Source: Pseudomonadota bacterium (GTDB lineage: Bacteria; Pseudomonadota; Gammaproteobacteria; Burkholderiales; Burkholderiaceae_F). From it: a DNA stretch of 64,000 bases. Under the pieces are notes generated by a model, which saw nothing but the letters and a program-made list of their open reading frames with translations, searched no databases and was not told the DNA's origin. Shown piece after piece: positions 1 to 15,000 of this stretch (positions are counted from its first letter, which is position 1; every line of letters starts with the position of its first letter). The stretch is taken from NCBI GenBank assembly GCA_021842465.1, contig JAKBZN010000003.1, positions 45,792 to 109,791 of the forward strand, read 5' to 3'. Both the position numbers and the translations under genes were made by a program.

Positions 1-1
1 G

Positions 2-3000
2 ACGGCCAGCGCCAGCGGCGGCAACGGCACGGGCAGCAGCAGCGGCAGTGGTGGCAGCGGCAGCGGCGGTTCGTCGGGCGTCGACGGGATGGTGCAGGAC
101 CAGACCAATTCGGCGGAGAGCAAGGGCTCGTCGGCGGGGGTGGGCAGCGCCTCGCAGCAGAGTGCCGACAGCAGCACCTCGTCGAGCGAGAGCGGCAAAG
201 GATCGACCAGCGAAGGGACGGTGGCGGTGGCCGCGGCGGTGGGCGTGGACGTGGCGAACTCGACGGTGCAGGCGTACGTGCCGGCTGCTGTCGGGGTCAA
301 GGCCACCAACGGGCTGTCCGTGACGACGGTCTCGAACATGGACGCGAGCACGGTGGCCGACGGCAGCCAGGTCGGCGCCGATTCGAGCGCAGGCAGTGGC
401 AGCCAGTCTGGTTCCGGCAGCAGCGGTTCGAAGATCGGGATCGGTGCCGCGGTGGCGGTCACGGTCGCCAACCAGGTCAACGATGCGACGGTGGGCGGCG
501 GCACGGCGCTGGCGGCGACGCCGACGACGATTTCCGGGGCGACGGCGGTTGCGGCGGATCAGTACGACGTCGGATCGCTGACGGTGAGCGCACTGCAGAC
601 GGACCTGGGCATCGCGTCGCCGGGGGTACCGGGATCGACGACGGCGGGGCCGGCGTCGGTGGACGCGACGCAGGGCGGGGTGAGCGGGCGCGAGGATCTC
701 TTCGGCGCCTCGGCGACGTCCGGTGCGGGCGCATCGGACGTCGGCCTGGCGGGTTCGCTCGCCGTCAACGTGATCAATAGCGACAGCAGCGCCGTCGTGG
801 GCGGCTCGGCCAACGTCACGATCAACGGGGGAGCGGTGGCGGTCGGCGCCGAGAATCTCCTCGCGGCCAATGCGGCAGCCTTGCCGTCGTCGGGCGGTGC
901 AAGCGGAGGAAAGCTGGGCATCGGTGCCTCGGTCGCGCTGAACACCATCACCGAGCACAGCACGGCCGCGATCGACGACGGCGCGACGCTGGCCGGCACG
1001 CTCGCGTCCCTCAGCGTCGCAGCCAACTCGGTCACCGATACCGCGGGCAGCGCCCAGGCGGGCGCGTCGGGCGGTGTCGCGGTCGACGCGGTGGTTGCGA
1101 TGTCGATCCTGAACGAAACCACACTGGCCTCGATCGGGACCGGCAACACCTTCGACAGTTCGGGGAACGTCGACGTCGCGGCGAACAGCGGCGGCGCCAA
1201 CACGGCATCCGCGATCGCGTCGATCGATGGGTCGAAATCGAACGTCGCGGTCGGCGGCTCCGTGGCGCTCATCACCGGCACCGGCATCCTCGGCGGCCTG
1301 GGTTCGGGGAATGCCGTGACCTCGAGCACGACGGCGATCCTGAACCGCAGCGCCGCGATCGGAGGCAGCCTTTCGATCACCGCGACCTCCGCCCGTACCT
1401 ACCAGGCCGAGTCGACGGCCTCAGCGAGTGGAAACCAGTTCAGCAGCGCCATGCAGAGCGGCAACGATGCCACGGCCGGCGGCGGATCGGTGGCGAGCGG
1501 TGAGACCCTGAACACCTCCCAGGCGCAAAGCGCGATCTCCAGCGGGACCAGCGGTGCCGGTCAGGGCGAGTCGCAAGCCAGCGGCAGCAGTTCGTCCGGT
1601 TCGGGCAAGGTGTCGGTGGCGGCGGCCGTCGGCGCGGTGATCGCGGGCGATCAGGTCTCGGCGCAAATTGGCACTTCGCCGAGCAGCAGCACATCGGGGG
1701 GCACCCCGGCGACGCCGCCCCCGATCACCGTGACCGGACCGACCTCCGTTTCCCTGACGGCAATCAACCAGGGCGACGTGTTTACCGAAGGCAACGGTTC
1801 CACAGACACCAATTCCAAAGTGGGGATCGGCGTCGGCGTGGCGCTGAGCATCGTCGGCAACACCACCACCGCCGCGATCGCCGACAACACGGTCCTGCAG
1901 ACCCCGGGTACCGTTTCCGTCAGCGCCACATCCTCCGAGAACCAGGACCAGAATTTCATGGCGGGGCGCGTCGCGGCCGTCGCGATGTCCGGCGCGTCGG
2001 CGAGCAAGGTTGCGGTGGCCGGATCCGTCGCTGCCGCGGTCTCCGACTCGACGACCACGGCCGGTGTCGGCAACGACGTGACGATCGAGGGCGTCGCAAC
2101 CGGGAGCGATGCCGGCGTGCTCTCGGTGGAAGCGGTGAATACCAGTGCGCTCACCGCCAACGCGTGGAGCGGCGCCGCATCGAACCAGGGGGTGGGCATC
2201 GGCGCATCGATCGCCGTCGTGGTATCGACGGACACCTATTCGGCGACGATCGGAACCGGCGACGTCCTCGACGCGGTGGGCGTCACGGTATCCGCCACCA
2301 ACGAAAACCTCAACGGCGCGCCCAGCGGTCTGATCACGCTGGTGAGCGATGCCGCGAACGCGGTGCAAACGGACGCATCCGGATTCGGGACCAAACTCTC
2401 GAACGACGCAAATACCCTCAAGGGACAGTTCCAGACCCTGGGCTCGGATCTGACCCTGACCCTGCTCGGCCAGAACAATTATCTGGCCGAGGTGGGCGCC
2501 GGTGCGGCCTCGGGCAACAGCGCGGCCATCGCGGGCGGGTTCGCGGTCGAATTCATCCACAACCATGTGACCGCCGAGATCGGCGCGGGCACCACCGTGG
2601 ACGCTCCCGGCGGAGCGGTTTCGGTGCAGGCAATGGACCAGACGAGCGCCAAGACCCTGGTCGGGTCGCTCGCCGCATCGGGCGGCTCGGCCGGCGTCGG
2701 GGTCGACGCGGCAGTCGTGTATGACGACAGCCAGATCAAGGCCGCACTCGACGGCGGGATGGCCACTGGCGGCGGGGTGACCATCGACCACTCGGCGTCG
2801 GTGAACGTCGCCGCGACCTCGACGCAGGATGTGGCGGTTTTTGCGGCCAGCGCCGGGGCCGCCGACAGCGTCGGTGTGGGCGCCGTGATCGGTCTGATCA
2901 CGTCGGATCGAACAGCCAGTGCCACGATCGGCACGGGCAGCAGCGTCAACGCGGCCGCGGTGCCGGTCCCGGCGGCCGGTGGCGGCTCGACCTTGTCCTC

Positions 3001-6000
3001 CGGTGCGGTCGACGTGTCCGCGACCAACGACTTCTCCGCAATCGACATCGGCGGCGGGATCGGGGTCGGCGGTTCGGTGGGGATCGGGGCGACATTGATC
3101 CCGGTCGTGATCAACGACAACACCTATGCGCAGATCGATTCGGGCGCGAGCGCGAAAACCGCCGTCGATGCCGCATCGCTGATGCTCTCCGCAACCAGCG
3201 CAGAAGACGTCACCAACATCGCGGTCGCCGGTTCGGCGGCAGGGGATGTGGCGATTTCCGGAGTCGCCACACCGGTGACACAATTCGTGACCACCGACGC
3301 CACCATCGGCCAGGACGCCACGATCACGGCCACGACGGGGGCGGTCGACGCCACGGCGCAGGACACCACGCAGATCCTCAACGTCGGTGGCGCCGTGGGA
3401 GGCGGCGGAACGGTCGGCGTCGGCGGTGCCGGTGCGGTTTCCAGCCTCAACGATACGACCGAGGCCTACATCGGTGACGGCTCGTCGGTGACCGCGGGCG
3501 GTGCGGTGGACGTGAAGGCCCTGGCCACCGAGAGCGTGCTCACCGATGTGGTGACCGGGGCGGTCGGCGGCAGCGTCGGAGTGTCGGTCGCCCTGGCCTC
3601 GAGCGCGATCGACGACACCACCGAAGCCTATCTCGGGTACGGGACGTCCGTCACCGCCGGCTCGGTCGACGTGCGTTCCACCGACGACTCCACCATCAAC
3701 GATCTGGCGGGATCGCTGGCTGGGGGCGGATCGTTTGGTGCCGGCGCGGGCGCCGACGTCAATGTCCTGATCAAGAATACCGATGCGTGGATCGGCCAGG
3801 ATGCCGCAGGCACGGCGAGCGGCGCCGCCGCCCACGTCAACGCATCCGGCGGCGACGTGACGGTGCAGGCGAATAGCAGCGAGAACGTGACGTCCCTGGT
3901 TGCCGGCGCGGCCATCGGCGGTACCGCCGGCGCCGCCGGTGCGCTGCAGACCTATGTGCTGAAGGGAAATACCCAGGCCGCGATCGCCGCCGGCGACACC
4001 GTGAACGCGTGGGGGACGGTCGCGGTGCTGGCCAGCGATACCGATGCGTTGGGCGCCACGGTCGGCGGCGGCGCGCTGGGCGGAACGGCCGGCGTCGGCG
4101 CCGCGATCGGCGTCGTGGTCGCGGATCAGACCACGCTCGCGGGCATCGCGAGCGATGCGACCGACGTCACGAATGTCACGGCGCTCGGAAACGGCAACGG
4201 CGCCACGGCCACGACGGGGTTTGCCGGCACGTTTTCGGGCGGCACTGAAACCAATCCCACCACCGCGGCGGGCGCCCAGGCGGAAGGATCGGCCCTTGCC
4301 GGCGGCACCCGGACCACGACCGCGCTCACGCGCACGGTGCAGGGCGTGGTGGTGAATGCCGCGGCCACGACGGCGTTGAACACGCTGGCGGTAGGAGCCG
4401 GTCTCGGCGGCACGGCCGGCGTCGCCGCATCGGGGTCGGTGCCGGTGGTGACCAACGATACCGAGGCCAGCATCGGCACCAGCGCACGGATCGATCAGAA
4501 CCAGAATACGGGCTTCGGTCCCATGAATCCCGCGCAGTCGGTCGGGGTTGCCGCCGCCAGCGATCTGTATGTCTACGGAATCACCGGAGCGCTGGGGGGC
4601 GGTGGCGTGGCCGGAATCGGCGCAGGCCTGCTCACCAACATCCTTACGAACACCACCAAGGCATTCATCGATTCCGGCGCAGTGGTATCGGCGCAATCCA
4701 ACGTCGACGTCACCGCCGCCGCGAGCGAGGATTTCTCCGGCATCACCGCCAGCGCCGGCCTGGGCGGCGTTGCCGGCATCGCCGGCGGCGCCACCGCCCT
4801 TGCCGTCAACGACACGACCTACGCCTACATCGATGGCACGGTCACCGCCGACGGCAGCGTCGCAGTGACCGCCGACGACCAGACGCGCGCGGCGATCACC
4901 GCCGGTTCCGGAGCCGTGGGAGTTGCGGGAGCCGGCGTCGGCGCCGGCATCGGCGTGGCGGTGCTCGCGAAGGACACCGAGGCATGGATCGGGCCCACCG
5001 CGTCGATCAGTGCGCTGGGCAACGGCAGCGACGGCGCGTTCAACGTCTTTACTGCCGGCACCTCGGCGGCAACTACGCCGGGGCAGGGCGTGCTCGTCTC
5101 TGCCGATTCCGGCGAGAGTCTCGACACCATCGCCCTGGCCGGGGCCGGCGGGCTGTATGCCGGGGTGGCGGGAGCCGTTTCCGTCGATGCAGTCTCGACC
5201 AAGACCCTGGCTACGATCGACGGCGGTGCCAAGGTCAACGGCAACAACGCCCACGCCAACGCCCACCAGAACGTCGACGTGGTGGCGCGCGACAGCGAGG
5301 CCCTCGCAACGGCCAACGGTGCGGTGGGCGTCGGTGCCGCCGGCGTCGGCGGCACCGTCGGCGTCGCCGTACTGACCGGCGATACCGCGGCGTCGATCGG
5401 CGACTTGGCCACGGTCGTCGCCGCGGGCGATGTCTCGGTCGCCGCGTATGCCGACAAGGCGATTTCCTCCGACCTGGTCGGCGTCGGCGGCGGTGTCGTC
5501 GGCCTCGGCGCATCGATCAATGTGCTGGCGATCGCCAACGGCGCAGCAGCCCAAAGCAGCCAGGGCTCGGACAGCCAGACCATCGGCCAGATCACCACCA
5601 CCTCGGGCGGCCAGTCGGTCGGCGGCAATGCCGACTCGACGATCCAGAACAACACGCTGAGCGGCGCGCTGTCCGGGTCCAGCAACTCCAACGTGCAATC
5701 CGCCGGTTCGTCGGTGCAGACGGCGGAGAACGGTGCGAGCGCGTCGTCGATCCTCGGCGGCAGCGGCGTTTCCGGAACTTCGGCGACCATCGGGAAGGCC
5801 GCTGTGACCGCGGGCGGCGGCATCGCGGTCGTTTCGCACGATGCCGTGATGGCGGCGGCGTGTACCAACGCGGCAGGGGTCGGCGGCGTCGGCATCGGCG
5901 CCGGGGTCGGGGTGGCGATCGACACCGCATCCAACACGGCAAGCATCGCGGGGGGCTCGACGCTGTCCGCGAGCACGATCTCCGTCGACGCCAACACCAC

Positions 6001-9000
6001 CCATACCTTCCGCGAGAACAGCCTCGCCGGCGGCGTCGGCCTGCTGGCCGGTGCCGATGCGGTGGTCGCCTATACCTCCGATCAGTCGACGACCAGCGCC
6101 TACGTATCCGGGTCGACCCTGGACACGACCGGCGGGGTCGGCATCCAGGCCGACACCAATCGGAGTCTGACCGTGTCCGGCAAGGGCGGGGCGGTTGCGG
6201 GGGCCGTCGCCGCAGGCGCCTCGGTGGCGATCGCCCAGATCGGTGGCGGCGCGAGCGCGTACGAAAGCGGTGCGACCATCAACGCAAACGGCAGCGCGAG
6301 CCGGGTCACCATCGGATCCTCGACCACCGATGCCACCCAGGCAAACTCGGTCGCGGTGTCGGCAGGCCTCGGAATCGCGCTCGACGGATCGGTGGCGACG
6401 GCCACCGACGATGCAACCGCCGCGTCGTCGCTCGATGGCGGCACGATCACCGATCCCGGCGGGACGGTAACCGTATCGGGCCTCGGCAGTGATGCCGCGA
6501 GCGCCACCGCATCGGGGGGCGCGGTTGCGCTCACGGGGGCAGCCGGCGCTTCCATCGCGACGGCTACCGTCGGGACGCCAGGATCGAACGGAGCGCCTCC
6601 GCCGCCGAACGTCACGGCGGATATCAACAGCGGCGCGAAGGTCACCGCCGGGTCGCTGGACCTGTGGGCCAAGTCCGCTCAGCCGGTCGTTCCGCCAGGC
6701 CCCGGCGGCGTCACCGAGCAGGCGCCGCCGGTCAGCGCGACGGCCGACGGCATCTCCGGCGCGTTGCTCGTCGGCGCCAACGCTTCATCGGCAAGCGCAA
6801 CCAACGATTCGGGCGCGGTCGCGTCGGCCGAGAACAGCACCCTGACGATCACCGGCGCAATCGATGTCGAGGGCGTGGTGATGACCGACCAGACGGCATC
6901 GGCGTCCGGCGTTTCGCTCGGCGGCGTTCTGGCATTGGGCGCCAACATGGCCACCGCCAGTTCGGATACCACGACCGAGGCCACATTCCTGGACATGGGA
7001 ACCGTAAGCGCCGGCCAGTTGACCTTGAATGCCAACGGATCCGATGCCAACTCCGCGGGCGTGATCGCCGGCAGCGGTGCGGCGTTCTCGGGTTCCGCAG
7101 CGAGTGGGAAGACCTCGTCGACCGCGAATACGGTGGCATCGATCGGCAACGACACCTCGAACCCGCTCACGGTGAACGTGGCAGGCGGTACCGCCGCACT
7201 CACCGCGACCCATACCGCGACGTTCAGCGTACCGGTTCAGCCCATGGCCGGTCCGCTTTCCCAGGGGGGCATCGACAGCACCAATGCAGCGCTGGTGGGG
7301 GCCAGCGGCGCGACGCTGGACAACACCGTCTTCAGCGCGGTCGACGCGGGACTCGGCCCCGACGTCCACCTCGTCGCCACGAATTTCACGCTCGACGCCC
7401 GCAACCTGACCGCCAATCCGTTCGTGGGCGAAACCGCGCAGGGCGGTGCGGGGTACAACCCCGACAGCGGCGGCTGGGACGTCAATTCCGGATCCGGCGG
7501 CCTGATCAACCTGCCGGCCGCATCGAGCACCACCGACATCACGCTGGCCACCAACGCCGCGATCGGCGACGGGGCGAGCGTGCATCTGATCGCCCGGACC
7601 GATCCGACCCAGCTCTCGACCCTGGTCATCGAGGCCTACAACGATCCGGTGGCGCAACAGAAAGTCAACATGAATTCGGGCGGGGCGATTGCCCAGGCCG
7701 CGGCGTCCGACAACGTCAGCGTGCACGACACCGCGACGGTGGCGATCGGCAACGACAGCACCCTGCTGGTCGACATCGGCAATATCGAAGTCGGCGCCTG
7801 GGGCAACGCCGATCTCTATGCGCTGGCCACGGCCACGACCTATGGCGTGGCGGGCGCGCCCACCGGCACGGCGCATGTCGACGCCTTCAGCACCAACGTG
7901 GTGTCGGTGGGAACCAACGCCGAGGTCCAGGCCACCAACGGCATCGACGTCAACAACGCCACGGCCTTGAGCGGCGGGACCGTGTCGCTGGCCGCCGGCG
8001 ACAGCCCGACCGGCACCCCGTCGTCGTTCACGCTGGTCTCGGAAGTCGACCTCTACAACAACACGGCGATCCCGATCCCGGTTCCGCCGGACGCGCAGTC
8101 CAACATCACCAGCAACGCCCTGGTGATGATCGCCGCCGATTCTCCGGGCGCCACGGGTGCACCGGCGAACCCCGGCGTCAACGCGGCGGGCGACATCACG
8201 ATTGCGGCGGACAAGGGAAATCTATCGACGACGGCGCATGGAACCGGCACCAACATCTATCTCGAAGGCCTGTCGAAGGTCGCCAGCGCGGTCAGCAATC
8301 TGTTCGGTGGCGGCAACGTCACGTTCACCATCACCGGGGGCTCGACGTCGCAGAACGGGAGCAGCGCGATCCTCGCGGATGGCCTGGTCGATACCGGAAT
8401 CCAGCGGGTGCAGACCCTGACGCTCAACTATGCAAGCTCGCAAGCGAACGTCGCGGATCCGAACTGCGTTGCGTCCTCGGGAACCTGTCTGGCGGCCACC
8501 CCGGGCGAGATCGGCTATACCACCACGCCGACCACCCCCGGCGGGGACATTCTCGCCCGCTATGCGAACCTGCTGAAACTCCTGGCCCAATACCAGAACG
8601 ATCCGATTTCCGAAGGAGCGTATCGCAATGAAATCGCGTTCATGCAGACCGAGATGGTGGGACTCGGATTGGGCCAGTTCGTCAACGGCCAATTCCAGAC
8701 GAATCCTGGCGTCACCCTGCCGTCGGCGGCAGCGCAGCAGCAGTTGTTGACCGACCAGACCAGCCTGGCCACGGCGATTGCCGATCTGTCGTCCGCGACA
8801 TCCAGCATGTCCGGACCCGACCTCGTCTACGCGACGGCGATCCAGAACGACGTATTCAACCCGAACTTCGGTTTGATCGCGCTTTCCAACTCGGCGCTCA
8901 CGACGATCCAAACGCTGAGCCAATACAGTTCGTATGTAGGGAAAACGCCCGGGAGCACCCAGCTTGCCGACGTCGCCAAGCAGCAAACGACAATCCGGAA

Positions 9001-12000
9001 CGACGCGACGGCAATCCTGGGCGACGCCTACAGCAACCAGACCAGCCAAAGCGACATTGCGACGCAAATCACCGATATCGGCAACGCCGCCAATTCCCCA
9101 ACCTACAGCGCCAGCGGCGCAAGCGCCGTAACGAACGCGGCCACCCGGATCAATTCCGATCTGACGGCGATCAACACGACGCTCGGCAACGAGAATTCCT
9201 CCGCCGCATCCCTGTACGGCGCCGCCGCGACCTTGAGCTCGGACCTCTCTTTCCTTGCCGCAGGGAGCGAGAATGCCAAGCAAACGTGTGTCGCGGGTCA
9301 GTCGTGCGATCCCGCGATCTACAGCGCCCTGTTGGCATACAGCCCAGCGCTGCGCAGCGGCGGCGCGCTGGGGGAAATCGCGCACGGCAGCGGGCCCGAT
9401 GTGCAATCCCAGGCTAATGGGATTGCAACCGCGTACGACTCGGAGCAAACCCGGTTCAACGCGTTGAGCGGAACAACCAGCGGATCGCTTTCCGGCTACG
9501 TCAACACGATCCAGGGCGACGCGGCGACGGTTGCCGGCGATCAGACGCAAATCAACGGATCCGGAAGCGTTCCGACGGTGGAGCAGATCAACGTCGATCC
9601 GACCATTGCCCCGATCGGCAACATCCACCTCAACGCATCGGTGGTGACCACCGATGCGCGCTCAGTGCCGCTCGCGCTGCAGCCTTTGGTCGGCGGCGCG
9701 ACGGGGCTGACCCTAACTTCTGGTCAGGGCGCCCTGGAAGCGCCGGGCAATGCAGTGATCCAGATTACCAACAACACCTCCGACCCGCTCTCCTTGAGCA
9801 ACCTGACGATTCCGGCCTATGGCGTCGGGCTGATCACCGTCAACGGGGCGGCGATCAACACGCCGGCCGACATCACCGCGTTGAACGCCGGAAACGCGCC
9901 CTCCGGTTTTGCCGGATCCGCGATCCAGACCGCCGCCAACACCCCCAAACCGACGATCACCATCACCAGCAATTACGACCCGAGTACGCAGGCGAATCCG
10001 ACCATCGCGCCGGACATCACCCTGGAAAACCTGGCGACGATCTCCAATGAAGGCGGACCGGTGACGATCTCGAGCGTGGCGGGAAACATCTACAAGGATG
10101 GATCCATCAATGCCGCCTCGGTCTCGATCACCGCGGAGAACGGCGATGTGGCGTCGAGCTATCAGAACGGGATCGACAATGTCGGCGGCGATCCGAGCAG
10201 CAACGGCACGACTCCGTGCCCCTCGGGTTCGGGCATCACAGCAGGATTATGCGCCAACCAGAGCGGCTTGACCGGGGGCATCCTCGCCAACGGCAGCGTC
10301 TCGATCGCCGCCCGCTACCTCAACATCAACTCCCCGATCCAGAGCGGCATCGTCGACCACACGCTGGTGATCAATTCCGACGGATCGATCGATACCGGCG
10401 CCAGCAATATCAACGCGATCTACGATTCGACCACGAATCAATATCTGGTATCCGCGGCCCAGGTCCACGGCGGCTACATCCAGCTTTACGGCCAGATCCT
10501 CGATACCTCGCCGACCATCGGCAAATTGACCGTGCTCAACGGGTTCGGCACCATCAACGTCGTCAATTACTCCAGTCGGGCTGTGGTTCTATCCACGCTC
10601 AACACCGGCCCGGATCCGTCGGGCAAGGGAACCGGAACCGCCGGCAAGATCGATATCACCGATGTCCACCTCGACAGCGGCGATGCCACCGATGCGAATC
10701 CTGCAACCGATCCCGATGCTGTGCAGGACACGACGCCGGCAAACCCCAATGCGGTGGACGTCACGCATACCGTCTATACCTACAGCGGTGGGCAGATCTC
10801 GGAAGTGCAGCAGGTGGGGAGTCTCAACAGCCAAGGAATTCCGGTCTACATCAACCCGGATGCCCAATCTGCCGGGGAGACCGCAGAGAATCCCCAGGAT
10901 TCCAACAATCAAGGAATTCCGGGCTATATCAACCCCGATGATCCGACACCGAAAGTCATCGCGGGCAACACGACGGCCTACGATCCGATGGCCGGACAGC
11001 GCTTCGTCTGGACGACGGCGTCGAGCAATTCCGTAACCACGACGTTTTCCACTACGTCGACGAATCTGTTCGGAAGCTCCAACCTATCGATCGCCAGTTG
11101 GAGCGATCTGCAGAACGTATCTTCCGTCCACGGAATTACAGCGCCGATCCCGAATGGCACATACATTTCCACGCAGTACACGCCGATCGCCAGCAACAAT
11201 GTGTATTCGACGCCGACGGGCCTGATCATCGGTCCGCAGATAGTGACGCCGACGAATCCGACAGGGGCTTCGCAGCAGAGCAACAGCAGCCTGGAAAATA
11301 CAGGGTACACGTCCGCTTCCAACTACTATCTGACCACAAACCCAAGGCCAACGCAGACCGGATCCTCTACCAGTTGCAATTGGTGGACCCTGTGCGCCGT
11401 ATCCAACCAGACCACCTATTACACGCTGACTCAGCAGTACACGCAGGTCAACACCAATTCGCTGAAGGCCGATTACCCGATCGGCATCGCCTTCGTCGGG
11501 GGAGCGACCGGTTCCATCCATGTCGTTTCCGGCGGCAGCGTCATCCTGACCGGCGCCGTCTCCAATCCGTCGGGAACGACGACCATCACGGTAGGCACGG
11601 CGGTGGCATCCGCCACCATCCCAGCGGAGGGGGAACCGGTTGCCGGCGGGGCGACCGAGAAGTCGGATTCCGACGCCGGCGTACCGGAACCGGTGCAATC
11701 CTTTTCGGTCGATCCCGCGGCAGCGATCATCCAGGGCGCGAGCGCGGCGCAGATCACGTCGAAAGCCATCGTGCTCGACGCGTCGGGGTCGATCGGCGGG
11801 ATCACCGATACGGCCAATCTGATCGCCCCCGTCAACGCACCGGTCGGCGTTGCCCTGACCGGCGGCAGCCTGACCGCGACCGCGGGCGATGCCGGCGGCA
11901 GCGGGAACATTGCGATCTCGGCAACCGGCAATCTGGTGATCGGAACCGTGACGGCAGCCCATGCCAGTCCGACACAGCAAAGCACGATCAGCCTGTCGAG

Positions 12001-15000
12001 CAATCAGAGCATCGTGGGGCAGAACAGCGCCGCGCTGGTCCAGGCCGATACCGTTTTCCTGAACGCGCCCAACGGAGAGATCACCGGGATGAGCGGCCCC
12101 GACGGCAGCGCACTGGCGGTCGATACGGGCTTCACCCTGAATCAGGCCTTGCGGCCGTTCGGCGATCCGGCCCAGGAGGCCGTGCCCGTGGTCACCCCCG
12201 ATTACGGCGTGCAGGCCTTGGCGGGCGGCAACATCGACCTCTCCGCGGGTACCTGGGCGGACAACGCACCCGGTACGATGCTGGTCGACACCGTCGACTC
12301 CGTCCACGGCAATATCACGCTGTGGGCGCCGGGTCAGATCCTCGACAACAATCCGGTGCAGACGGTCAACCAGCGTACGTACAACCAACTTCTGACGTTC
12401 TGGAACTCGCTGGCGTTGACGCAGAGCGCCGCCAATACGGCCAAAGTCGATCAGACCGTCACCGCGTATGAAACCGCGATGACGCAGAACTACGATCAAT
12501 ATTGGGCAATCCGCGATTCCCAGCCCAATGGTGGGGTGACGTACGATCCCAATTTCCAAGTCACCTACAGCACGCAGCAACGGAACGCGCTGGTGGCGCA
12601 ACTCGGGTGCGCGACGACGACGACGTGCAATGCGGCGATCACCAATCTCGAAGCCGCCGCAACCCAGCAGTACCACACGCTCAACAGTGAAGTCGGCGGA
12701 CTCACCGGCAGCTACGTCGCCGGATATCACTACCAAGCGTCGCAGGCCGAGCAGAGCAGCCTGACCCAGGGCGGCACCTGGACCAGGAACCAACTGTCGT
12801 TCGCGTTTTCGGCGGCGCTGCTGAAGACCGTCACGGACACCAACATCGTGGTGAAGGCGCCGAACGTCGCCGGCAATGTCGTCAATATCCACGCCGGCAC
12901 GGGAGTCGGGGAAACCACCCAGAGCGGCAACGGCGTCGGCAACCAATATGGTCTCGTCATCGCCGCGCGGACAAAGCCCAAGGCACTTACCGACGCCCAG
13001 AAGGTCGCGCTGGCGTCGGCCGAAGCGTCCGATCTGCAGTTGACGATCGCATACTCGGGTGGAACGCAGACGATCTCGCTGGCCACCAATCCCAACGACC
13101 TGACCGCCGCCCAGCAGGCGGCGTTGAACGCCGCCGCCAGCGGCAATGCGGATCCGACCGGCAGCTACCTCACGATCCTGACCAAGCGCCCGCTCAACGT
13201 AAGCGCGACCGACAACCTGAACGTCGCGGTGCAGGCCGCGCCGAACCACACGTCGCCCGACACCGGCAACGCCTACATCGCGTCCCAGGGAAGCCTCAAC
13301 CTGGGGAGCATCTCCGTCGCCGGCGAGGCCCGCGTCAAGGTGCTGGGCGACATCGTCAACGCCGCGACGGGATCGGACATCCGGGCCGGGAGCATCATCC
13401 TCGAAGCGGCGTCGGGAACGATCGGCGGATCGCTGTCGGCATCGGGCGCCGTCAGCGGCAACCTCGTGCTCGACCTGCTGCCGCAAGCCGCCATCACGGC
13501 GCGGGCCGAGAACGGCGTGTACCTCGCCACCCCGGGTGCCGATGCCGTGGTCGACACCCTTTATTCCCCGGGCACGGTATCGCTCACCGCGGGCGGGTCG
13601 ATCGTCAACGGCACCGGCGGGTCGGAGCTCAACATCCTCGCGAATGCCGTGAACCTGGTCGCCGGCACCGGCTCGATCGGCACGGCAAGCGATTTCCTGA
13701 ATGTCGGCGTCACCGCACTCACCGGCGGAATCACGGCCGATGCGGCGACGCCCGGGCAGTCGGTCTGGCTCTATGGTCCAACCGGCAACGACTTCGTCAT
13801 CGCCGGGGTCGAGTCCGGTGCCACCATCGACCTGGTCGCCGCCAATGATGCGACGATCAACGGTGCGGTCACCGCTCCAGGGCAGATTTCCGTGTCGACC
13901 GGGGGACACGAGGTCCTCGGCAGCAGTGGCAACGTGACCACCACGACTGGGAACGTGGTGCTGCAGGCGGCATCGCTCAAGATGTTGAACGGTTCGCAGA
14001 TCGACGCGACGACGGGTGATGTCGCGATCACCACCACGGGAGACGCCAGCATTCAGGATGCCGGCAATGCGCTGGTTACCGGCATCACCAGCGGCAGCAC
14101 GGATGCCAACGCCGTTTCGGTGAATGCTGCCGGCCACATCCTGGCGGGTACGGCAGCCGGTCGGACCGACATCACCGCGATGGCACCGGGCGCCGGCGTC
14201 CTGCTGAACGCCGGACTCGGCATCGGCGACGAGACCGAAGCCGACGATGCAGCGGTCGATGCGCAGGGGCAGGCGTCCGGAACCGCAAACGCGATCACCG
14301 CGGTACCGAACCCGCTGATCATCAAGACCGGACACATCGCCCTGTCCTCGACCGCCGGCGACGTCGACGTGGCGACCGTCGCCCCCATCCTGTCGGGCAC
14401 GATTGCGGCGACCGCCGGCTCGGTCGATCTCGCGGCACAGCAGAGCGTCGCGCTGTCGAGCGTCTCGGCCCCGGCGGGCGGCATCACCGTGCAAAGTCCG
14501 GGCGCAATCGCCATCCAGAATTCGCTCGCCGCCAGCACCATCGGCCTGAATGCCGGAGGAACGCTCACCGTCGGCAACGCAACCAGCGGAGGCACGCAGA
14601 CGCTGCAAGCGGCGGGGGATCTGATCGCGGGTACCCTGACGACCACGGGAATTCCGGGCGACCCGGGGAACATCGACCTGCAATCGACCCAGGGTGACAT
14701 CCAGGTCCAGGACGCGGTCGCCAACGGTGCCATCAACGCCAACGCATTCGGAACGATTTCGTTCGCGTCGATCTCGACCAAGTCGCCCTCGACCTTCTCT
14801 TCGCAGACGGGGATCGACATCCCCAACGCATCCGTTGCATCCGGAACCGGATTCGAGACGCCGACGCTCAACCTCGGCAATCTCAGCCCGACCCCGGGAA
14901 GCAGCGGCCCGTTCGCGCTCTCCTTCACCGGGCCGCAGGGGTCGATGGGACAGTCGGCAAACGTCAACATCGTCACGCCGCTGCCGGTCGAAATCGCGTC

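Noticed and set aside
1421-6004. Minus-strand open frame of over 1500 codons opposite the adhesin gene
   Set aside because: Arises from the third-position GC bias and repeats of the real plus-strand gene; translation is Arg/Gly/His-rich with no family features.
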